The notes beneath the pieces are model-generated. The model did no database searches and was not told where the DNA came from. It saw only the letters and a program-made list of their open reading frames with translations. A stretch of 9,620 nucleotides of DNA from CAZOWL01 sp964583605. Lineage in GTDB: Bacteria; Pseudomonadota; Gammaproteobacteria; Chromatiales; Chromatiaceae. The stretch covers positions 1 to 9,620 of the forward strand of contig CAZOWL010000126.1 in the NCBI GenBank assembly GCA_964583605.1. Direction: 5' to 3'. Made by a program: the position numbers and the translations under genes. This document shows, one piece after another, positions 1 to 4,493 of the stretch; positions within the stretch are counted from its first letter, which is position 1; the number at the start of each line of letters is the position of its first letter.

Positions 1-153
1 GCCGGATGGTGTAACACTCCAAGTCCGGTTCTGCGAGGAGCCGGGGACGAACCGATGCATGGCGGAGATATTGCGGCACCGCCGGGAAACCAGGCGGCAA
101 ACAGAGAAAACAAACATCTGCCTAAGCGGCGGCAAGGCCCCGGCTTACTCTCC
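1..153 (+). mobile_element. Group II intron 3' end (domains V and VI)
   Basis: The window opens inside a domain V hairpin. GCCGGAT (1-7) pairs with GTCCGGTTC (23-31), with the two-base AA bulge at 21-22 and a short upper stem capped by an AAC-type loop; the first two bases of the AGC triad side lie before base 1. Three bases later a domain VI-like helix starts: GAG (35-37) and AGCCGGGG (39-46) pair with CCCCGGCT (138-145) and CTC (148-150). A147 is left bulged, which is the position of the branch-point adenosine. The helix is seen directly; its assignment to domain VI is inference from known intron architecture. The loop of about 91 bases is much longer than usual and may be an insertion. The 3' splice site should fall near 153-155, but the usual AY ending is not obvious. 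The reverse transcriptase, if present, lies upstream of the window. Confidence 0.6.
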
Positions 154-197
154 GGTGGCAATACAACGTTTTTGGCCTGGACAGGGGTCGGCGTCAG
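154..197 (+). repeat. Dispersed ~44-bp repeat, copy 1
   Basis: This stretch (starting ggtggcaatacaacg, ending ggcgtcag) matches 2611-2655 at nearly every position, with a one-base length difference and a few substitutions. A third, shorter relative, aatgcaaca followed by ttcaggcctg, is at 2482-2501. It begins where the preceding intron is predicted to end, so the intron probably inserted into a copy of this repeat. It contains no gene. Confidence 0.6.
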
Positions 198-213
198 GAG
201 GGGCCTGGGGCCG

Positions 214-360
214 GTGCAGCCTGGCAAGGCCGCGTGTTCTAGCGGGTGAGAGTCCCGCCTGGGTAGTCGTGAGCCGTGAGCCTAGTATCGAGCCTTGCGG
301 CGCGGCTGGTAACTCTGCGCCGCGGCGGACGGCCGTGCGTGCGGAGTCGACAGGGCGCTG
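214..360 (+). mobile_element. Group II intron 5' end fragment (domain I)
   Basis: GTGCAGCCTGG at 214 resembles the GTGYG start of bacterial group II introns. It is followed by the usual opening hairpin, then TCTAGCGGGTGAGAGTCCC (238-256) and TGGGTAGTCG, a layout repeated by the intron start at 9452 (TCTTGCCGGGTGGAAGTCCC). A CGGCTGGTAACTCTG stretch near 303-317 continues the domain I pattern. No reverse transcriptase, domain V or domain VI follows before the Uma2 remnant at 547, so this is a truncated copy. The right-hand limit is approximate. The family resemblance is inference from the conserved start and the architecture shared with two other sites in this window. Confidence 0.5.
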
Positions 361-546
361 GACCGCTCTCCTGTTCGATGCCGGAGGACTCGGGCAGGGC
401 CGAATGGTGCCGGAAGGCGCTTGCCGCGCACACTCGTCAGTGCTTTCATGGCGAAGAGACACTTAACGCCAAGCACGGCCCGATCGGATCGTGCTAGGCG
501 ATCCCGGTCACTGCGCTGCTCAGTCTGATCGACCCAGAGGCGACTC
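361..546. other. Non-coding spacer with a small hairpin
   Basis: No convincing reading frame is seen here; the overlapping open frames are low-complexity GC-rich shadows. AGCACG (472-477) and CGTGCT (490-495) can form a hairpin around the palindrome CCGATCGG. At 536-540 AGAGG is a good ribosome binding site for the downstream ATG at 547. Part of the stretch may still be degenerate intron sequence. Confidence 0.3.
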
Positions 547-820
547 ATGACCGACCCACCCCGCGCTTCGCGCCTATCGGTGGAGGACTATCTCGCCGCG
601 GAGGACGATCGATCGGCGCGAGAAGCGACTGGCCTACCAGATTATCCCGAGCCTGCGGGAGTGTCTTTTGATCGAGCAGGACTCGCGCGCCGTCGAGATC
701 CATCGCCGCAGCCAATGCTCGGGCGCGGAGTACATGACCGACGGCCGCGTCCGCCTCGACAGCCTCGGGGTGGATGTGCCGTTGGATGCGATCTACGAGG
801 ATGTGCCGGTCGCGCGTTGA
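547..820 (+). pseudogene. Uma2-family nuclease, internally deleted remnant
   Basis: The remnant has both ends of a Uma2 (DUF820) protein, a PD-(D/E)XK-like nuclease fold often found in many copies in cyanobacteria and some proteobacteria. The ATG at 547 follows AGAGG at a six-base spacing and opens MTDPPRASRLSVEDYLAAED, the usual Uma2 N-terminus. From about 608 the homology moves to the +1 frame: DRREKRLAYQIIPSLRECLL, then a segment ending LDAIYEDVPVAR and a TGA at 818-820, which is the usual C-terminus. The central ~90-100 residues, including the QPD and EVLSP active-site region, are missing. A functional protein is therefore not expected. The deletion junction is around 605-612. The neighbouring genes are also broken, in keeping with decay of the whole block. 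Confidence 0.75.
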
Positions 821-1016
821 GCAGCCGACCTGGTCGGGTCGTAAGGGGCAAGGCAGGGGTCTCGCTTGTCGGAGATCGATCATGGCCCGATCCGTAAGGC
901 GATGGATCGGGTGCGCGAGCTGAGCGCCACCTCTGGCGCCGTTGCTGCTTGCAGTGTGGGATGCTAAGCGGTGCACCTACGGCGTACGGCCTGGGAAAAT
1001 CCCGGGTCGGTGTCCC

Positions 1017-1044
1017 GTTACACCGTGCCCTCGGTTGCTAAAAT
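1017..1044 (+). promoter_or_regulatory. Candidate sigma-70 promoter for the coiled-coil gene
   Basis: GTTACA (1017-1022) matches TTGACA at 4 of 6 positions. A 16-base spacer separates it from TAAAAT (1039-1044), which matches TATAAT at 5 of 6 and has an upstream TG (TGC before it, an extended -10). The next ATG is 30 bases downstream at 1074. This is a motif match only. Confidence 0.35.
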
Positions 1045-1073
1045 GCACTCAATCCATTCAAGCAGCTACCGCC

Positions 1074-1331
1074 ATGACCGAAAACGTAGAGAATCTGATC
1101 ATCGAGCATCTACGCGCCTTGCGCTCTGAGATCCAGACGTTGCGCACTGAAATGCAAGGTGAATTTCGAGATGTCAAGGCCCGCCTCAGCACGCTCGAAG
1201 TCGCCATGTCCGGCGTCAAGCGCGATCAGGCGGGGTCGCTGGTGGACTAAGCGCGTCAGCAGATGAGCTTGGATCAGATCGTCGAGCGGATTCAGCGCAT
1301 CGAGCGTCGCCTAGAGCTGTCGGACGGGTAG
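1074..1331 (+). pseudogene. Small coiled-coil protein gene with in-frame stop
   Basis: The frame starts MTENVENLIIEHLRALRSEI and continues through heptad-like charged sequence, RDVKARLSTLEVAMSGVKRD, to a TAA at 1248-1250 (58 residues). The same frame then continues without shift as ARQQMSLDQIVERIQRIERR and ends at TAG 1329-1331. Together they make an 85-codon protein of a type I recall from many proteobacteria: short, acidic/basic coiled coil with a conserved RIERRLEL tail. Its function is unknown to me. The TAA therefore looks like a nonsense mutation of a codon such as TAC. No strong ribosome binding site precedes the ATG. A 58-residue truncated product could still be made from the promoter at 1017. 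Confidence 0.6.
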
Positions 1332-1339
1332 CCGGGTAG

Positions 1340-1579
1340 GGTACGCACCGCGTACCATCCGGCGACCAACGGGCCACCCACGCCCGTTCTTCTCCTCCCC
1401 CGACCGCGACCGAGACCGCTCCGGCGGTCTCTCTTCTATCGGCTACGCGCATCGCGCACCTCCCCCACACCGCCCCTGGTAACGCTCGATGCCGGCGGTC
1501 GGGGCCGCTTCTCTGGAACCTCTCCGGCAATGGGACGGTGGGCGTGACGGTGAACATGGGATGGTACGCGGTGCGTGCC
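1340..1579. repeat. Inverted-repeat-bounded intergenic element (MITE/REP-like)
   Basis: Bases 1340-1360 (ggtacgcaccgcgtaccatc region) and 1559-1579 (gatggtacgcggtgcgtgcc region) are inverted copies: 18 consecutive paired bases, then one G-T wobble and two more pairs. They enclose about 198 bases. Each arm is itself nearly palindromic (GGTACGC-ACC-GCGTACC). There is no believable gene inside; the overlapping minus-strand frames are shadows. This organisation fits a small non-autonomous element or a paired REP unit. No flanking target duplication was identified. Confidence 0.5.
1412..1437 (+). terminator. Candidate intrinsic terminator
   Basis: GAGACCGC (1412-1419), TCCG loop, GCGGTCTC (1424-1431) form a perfect 8-bp stem, followed by TCTTCT. 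The T-tract is interrupted, so termination may be weak. It lies about 80 bases past the coiled-coil gene on the plus strand and inside the inverted-repeat element. Confidence 0.45.
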
Positions 1580-1658
1580 GAGGGGCCCTCGTCGATCGCC
1601 AAGGGGTATCCTGATCGGGGCTCGGGATTGTCGCATTGTAGCAAGGCAAGAAGGAATG

Positions 1659-1692
1659 GTGCGGGCTGGCAAGGCCGCGGTTTCTAGCGGGT
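1659..1692 (+). mobile_element. Short fragment of a group II intron 5' end
   Basis: GTGCGGG at 1659 starts a segment sharing CTGGCAAGGCCGCG (1666-1679 here, 221-234 in the other copy) and TTCTAGCGGGT (1682-1692 here, 237-247 there) with the intron start at 214. The match stops at 1692, so only the first ~34 bases survive. It may be a 5' stub left by deletion. Confidence 0.5.
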
Positions 1693-1747
1693 ACGCGGGG
1701 AGCATGTGGCGATAAGCATCACAGGAACGGCTAAGGCGCGGCATCGC

Positions 1748-2071
1748 TCACTTGGCGATCCCGAGGAACACCGCCAGGCAACGCTCGACCTCCACCATCG
1801 TATCGGCATCGATGCGCCCGAAGGTCTGGCCCACCTTATCGCGTTTCACGGTCATGGCCTTGTCTACCATCACCTGCGATGGCTGTTGCAGGCCATTCTC
1901 CGCACTGGGCTCAACGGCTATGCGCAACAAGGGCGCGGCAACCAGCTTGCTGGTCACCGGCAGCACGGTCACCGTGGTGTGCTCATTGAATTGATCGGCC
2001 TGGATCACCAAAGCGGGTCGGGGCTTGCCGAAATCGCCTTGCATGGCGATGGTCACCAAGTCGGCGCGCAT
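1748..2071 (-). CDS. mazF: MazF/PemK-family toxin (endoribonuclease)
   Basis: This 107-residue protein is a type II toxin of the MazF/PemK/CcdB fold; family members cut mRNA and stop growth when not bound by their antitoxin. The N-terminus MRADLVTIAMQGDFGKPRPA is characteristic. R18 in GKPRPALV and T40/S41 in LPVTSKL occupy the places of the catalytic Arg and Thr of E. coli MazF. SQVMVDK (65-71) is another family block, and the length is normal. I chose the ATG at 2071, not the in-frame ATG at 2083, because it overlaps the antitoxin stop as TGATG and gives the usual family N-terminus; this arrangement implies translational coupling. It is the second gene of a two-gene operon and appears intact. 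Frame and motifs are seen; activity and target sequence are not known. No clear terminator follows. Confidence 0.9.
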   Translation of the reverse strand: MRADLVTIAMQGDFGKPRPALVIQADQFNEHTTVTVLPVTSKLVAAPLLRIAVEPSAENGLQQPSQVMVDKAMTVKRDKVGQTFGRIDADTMVEVERCLAVFLGIAK

Positions 2072-2295
2072 CAATCCGCCCAACCGTCCACGTCCGCCAG
2101 GGCCTCATCCATCCACTGCTGCATGTCCCGGTCAGCCATGTCCGCCTCCGCGGCAAGGCGAGACTGACGGCGGCATTCCTCCGCGAAGCCTGGCCGCCGC
2201 GTATCCGGCACCCATATCTGCACCGGGCGGAGTCCTGCCATGCGCAGCGCGTCGCGGTGCCTTTTAACGCGTGCATTAACGTGCGTGGTTGCCAT
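2071..2295 (-). CDS. mazE: MazE-like antitoxin (DUF3018 family)
   Basis: The 74-residue protein matches the DUF3018 antitoxin type found next to MazF/PemK toxins. It has a basic N-terminal RVKRHRDALRMAGLRPVQIW block, thought to be the DNA-binding part. This is followed by VPDTRRPGFAEECRRQS and an acidic C-terminus (MDEALADVDGWAD) of the kind that binds and neutralises the toxin. The ATG at 2295 follows AGAGAGG at about six bases. The stop overlaps the mazF start by one base. Antitoxins of this kind usually repress their own operon, and a perfect hairpin/palindrome lies just upstream at 2307-2324. The gene looks intact. Confidence 0.88.
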   Translation of the reverse strand: MATTHVNARVKRHRDALRMAGLRPVQIWVPDTRRPGFAEECRRQSRLAAEADMADRDMQQWMDEALADVDGWAD

Positions 2296-2306
2296 GTGAA
2301 GCCTCT

Positions 2307-2324
2307 CTGCCTGATGACAGGCAG
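2307..2324 (-). promoter_or_regulatory. Palindrome/hairpin just upstream of mazE
   Basis: CTGCCTG (2307-2313), ATGA loop, CAGGCAG (2318-2324) is a perfect 7-bp inverted repeat 11 bases before the mazE ATG, touching its ribosome binding site (AGAGAGG on the minus strand). It could be the antitoxin operator or an RNA hairpin affecting translation. A TTGACA hexamer on the minus strand at 2401-2396 might be a -35 box, but I see no good -10 at the right distance. Confidence 0.4.
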
Positions 2325-2405
2325 CAGGATACGGAACCGGTGCGTTACATGCAACTTACCGCCGTTGTGCCTCTTCGATGTCACCGATCCGTTGTTGTCA
2401 ACACT

Positions 2406-2451
2406 CCGTCCACCCACACCGTCCACCCACTACGGTCCCCCCATGGACCGT
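2406..2451. repeat. 13-bp tandem repeat plus adjacent hairpin
   Basis: CCGTCCACCCAC occurs twice in tandem with a period of 13 (2406-2418 and 2419-2431). It is followed at once by ACGGTCC-CCCCAT-GGACCGT (2432-2451), a perfect 7-bp stem. CATGGACCGT recurs at 2570-2579. This is non-coding; no function is assigned. Confidence 0.5.
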
Positions 2452-2910
2452 CCCATCGATCCGGGACAGGGGGGGTCTCACAATGCAACATTTCAGGCCT
2501 GTAGGAGGGGCAGAGGGGTCAGACCACACCCGATCAAGCCTTAGGGTCAGGTCTCCCATGTAACGCGATCATGGACCGTTCGGCGACACACGGGCCAGAG
2601 ACTGGGGTCAGGTGGAAATGCAACGTCTTTGGCCTGGAGCAGGCGTCGGCGTCAGCCTGACCCGATCGTGGGTTGGCCGGGCACTGGTATCCTAACGGAA
2701 CGTGCGGTCAGGTCCCGCAAAGTAAGGTTCCACGACGTAGCAGAGGCAGGATGACGGGGCTTGACGCGCTCGATGTGGGGCTGGGGATTGCCGCCGCGCT
2801 GCCGTCTGCCGCGAGTGAAGCGCGCAAGCGGATGCTCGCCCTCGGCGGTGCCACAACGAAAACCGGAGCGACCGGCATAGGAGCGGGCGCTGTCGCCGTC
2901 GAGCGCGCAT
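2452..2910. repeat. Intergenic spacer rich in GGGTCAG-type repeats
   Basis: No believable gene is seen between mazE and the natural end of vapC. The spacer holds recurring GGGTCAG motifs at 2515-2522, 2543-2550 and 2604-2611, a degenerate GGTCAGGTCC at 2706-2715, and an inverted CCTGACCC at 2656-2663. It also holds the 45-bp repeat copy at 2611-2655 (paired with 154-197) and a partial copy at 2482-2501. Motifs of this kind are dispersed in many proteobacterial genomes, often with REP sequences; that comparison is from memory. The long minus-strand frame through 2652-2910 is a read-through from frameshifted vapC. The plus-strand frame at 2673-3206 is antisense to vapC. Confidence 0.45.
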
Positions 2911-3350
2911 TCAACAACGCACCACCCCAAACCCCATGGCTGTCGCGCTTCGGCCATCACCGGATCCGCGGTCGCAAGCGTTGCGATGCCGGCATGACCG
3001 ACCACGGCCAGATGCAGGGGATCGAGCGTGCGAATGGGGTGGTCCGGGTAGCGGGCGATCAGAATCGCGGCCTCGGCGAAACGGCTATCCTCGATCGGGT
3101 AAAGCTGCAACCAGCCCTGGGCAACATCGTCCAAAAAGGCGGCAAAGAGCACCGATTCCTGCAATGCGGTCAACTCCCCCATGCGCCGTCGGCGGCTGAG
3201 CAGTGAGCGCATTTCCGTGTGCGTCAGGCTGCTGACGACGGCGACATCGAGATCCTGTAGCCAGCTGACAAACGCATCAGAATTGGTCTCGTTCAGGTAC
3301 CACTTCGCCAGCGCGCTGGTATCCAAATAGGCCCGTGTGTCAGCGTTCAC
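2911..3350 (-). pseudogene. vapC: VapC-like PIN-domain toxin with 3' frameshift
   Basis: The reading frame from ATG 3350 encodes a PIN-domain ribonuclease toxin. Its acidic residues are in the expected places: D10 (YLDTSAL), E46 (THTEM), D110 (RTLDPLHLA) and D129 (TADPVM). After A135 (about 2946) family similarity moves to another frame. Restoring one base in a GCG-CG run gives A-T-A-M-G-F-G-V-V-R-C and a TGA at 2913-2911, for a normal 146-residue protein. As sequenced, the frame instead runs on to 2652 and would give a 232-residue protein with an unrelated tail. All four catalytic acids precede the lesion, so partial activity cannot be excluded, and a sequencing error is possible. The start overlaps the upstream antitoxin by 11 bases, typical for such operons. 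Confidence 0.8.
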
Positions 3351-3567
3351 CGCGCTCCGCGCGGATCAGCTCAGCCGAGGAGGACGCCACCCCCGTCGTG
3401 CTCTGGCGCAAATCGGCATGATCCGGGCGCCTAGGTTGCCTAGAAACCGGCAGAATTCGGCCAATCGGGCGACCGCGCCGGCTGACAATCAGCTCACCCG
3501 CCTCGTCTACCAACTCATCGAGGCGTCCAAGCGCAGCGCGCATCTCTCTGATATTGAGCTCTTTCAT
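3340..3567 (-). CDS. Phd/YefM-type antitoxin (VapB partner)
   Basis: This 75-residue protein starts MKELNIREMRAALGRLDELV and continues GELIVSRRGRPIGRILPV. That is the prevent-host-death fold, which binds the operon promoter with its N-terminal half. The C-terminal part (SSSAELIRAERGER) would bind and mask the PIN toxin. I chose the ATG at 3567 because AAGGG lies eight bases before it; an in-frame ATG at 3591 would give 83 residues but has no ribosome binding site. It overlaps vapC by 11 bases and is its cognate partner. The gene looks intact even though the toxin is frameshifted, as expected when toxin activity is lost first. Confidence 0.85.
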   Translation of the reverse strand: MKELNIREMRAALGRLDELVDEAGELIVSRRGRPIGRILPVSRQPRRPDHADLRQSTTGVASSSAELIRAERGER

Positions 3568-3640
3568 CCCATCAACCCTTATGTGCTGCATTCAAGCAAA
3601 GGGAAGCACAACACAACGAAGGATGCTAGGGGAGGAGGGT

Positions 3641-4109
3641 TCAAGTCTTGAGCTGCAAGGGCAGGACATAGAGGGCTTTCTTGGGGCGCGCACCGGCATT
3701 GGCCCGATCCTGACGACCCCGTCCGCTTGTCTCACCCAGGCGTTGCCAATTGGCGGCCTTGTAGACCGTCCCGGCATACTGCGCCCCGTCGACGAAGGTC
3801 TCCAGCAGCACCGGGGCCTTGCCGTAACGCGCCGGCCAATCGGCCTGAACGCGCGCGGCGGCCAACGCCAGCACGTGCGAGCCGAGGTTCGGCACCGCGA
3901 TGCTCGGCAGCAGCAGGAAGCGGCTGTTGGCCGCGACGCGACCCAAGTTAGCCCGCCGGGCGTGGGCGCACCAGCCGATCCGCTCATCGCGCGCCGAGCC
4001 AGCCGCATACCCGCCGCGACAGGGCGCTGCGCGTGCGGCCTGGCTCCGCGACGGCCGCGCGGATGCGCTCGATGATGCCGCTGGCGAATGTCCGCCCGAA
4101 CAGGTGCAT
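3641..4109 (-). pseudogene. DUF4338 (DruA-like) protein, internally deleted
   Basis: Two pieces of a DUF4338 protein, the family containing DruA of the Druantia anti-phage system and many transposon-linked proteins, lie in different frames. From ATG 4109 the first 41 codons read MHLFGRTFASGIIERIRAAV then RSALSRRVCGWLG and stop at TGA 3986-3984. The second frame begins around 3988 with DERIGWCAHARRANLGRVAA. It continues NSRFLLLPSIAVPNLGSHVL, APVLLETFVDGAQYAGT and KAANWQRLGETSGRGRQDR, then ends at 3641. Family members are roughly 300 residues or more, so the middle half or so is missing. The junction is near 3984-3990. It is surely non-functional. Isolated DUF4338 genes are more often linked to mobile elements than to full Druantia, and no other Druantia gene is present here. 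Confidence 0.75.
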
Positions 4110-4167
4110 GCGGCACAGGATACGCCCGAGCGGCGACAGTGGTCAGTGTGTCTACTAGACAGCCCTT

Positions 4168-4254
4168 TGGGAGGGGGCTGGGGTGAGGGAGCGATCAGGG
4201 GCGAGGCGACATTTCATCGTCCGGCGTGGGTCGGCTCGCCCCATGATCGTTAGG
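4168..4254. repeat. REP-like palindromic element, copy 1
   Basis: This segment matches 6300-6381: 38 bases (4180-4217) differ at two positions, and 24 bases (4231-4254) are identical, TCGGCTCGCCCCATGATCGT plus TAGG. Within it CGATCAGGGGCGAGGCGAC (4192-4210) is the near-perfect inverse of 4230-4249, so it can fold into a ~19-bp hairpin. The leading TGGGAGGGGGCTGGGGTGAG is like a motif dispersed in many proteobacterial intergenic regions (from memory). It lies downstream of the helicase gene and could protect its mRNA 3' end or terminate transcription. Confidence 0.65.
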
Positions 4255-4493
4255 CGGCAGAGGGTTGACCGGGGCCCAGCAACATCCGGCGGCCGCCTAG
4301 CGCGAGCTGTTTGCCAGCGAAAGCGGTCCCGAGAGCCTCCGAGCCTTGCTTAGCTATGAGTCAGCGCCTCGACCGCCACGAAAGGCGCCTTGGACGAATC
4401 GAAAAGCGCCTCAGGCTCGCCTCGCAGGCCGTATTGCCGTCCGCGGCTGCGGCCGAGATCTCGGGGGCCTCGAGGGCGCGGCCAGAGTGCCGC
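4255..4493. other. Spacer after the helicase gene; possible coiled-coil relic
   Basis: No convincing gene is seen here. On the plus strand, 4356-4421 reads MSQRLDRHERRLGRIEKRLR and resembles the RIERRLEL tail of the small protein at 1074-1331. The frame then runs into the helicase antisense without a family-like ending, so at most it is a relic. Confidence 0.25.

Noticed and set aside
59..497. Several open frames on both strands in the intron region
   Set aside because: They overlap intron RNA structure, are arginine/alanine-rich GC shadows and match no family.
1216..1744. Minus-strand frames of 102-142 codons
   Set aside because: They cross the inverted repeats, the terminator-like hairpin and the intron stub, and have no family-like sequence.
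1706..2167. Plus-strand open frame of 153 codons over mazEF
   Set aside because: It is antisense to the well-supported mazF and mazE genes and has no family resemblance or ribosome binding site.
2406..2431. Start of a CRISPR array
   Set aside because: There are only two 13-bp tandem units with no spacers and no cas genes.
2673..3206. Plus-strand open frame of 177 codons
   Set aside because: It is antisense to the vapC gene and its read-through; its composition mirrors the complementary coding strand.
3641..4109. A Druantia anti-phage system
   Set aside because: Only a broken DUF4338 relic is present, and no other Druantia component occurs nearby. The XPB helicase is not the large DruE-type helicase.
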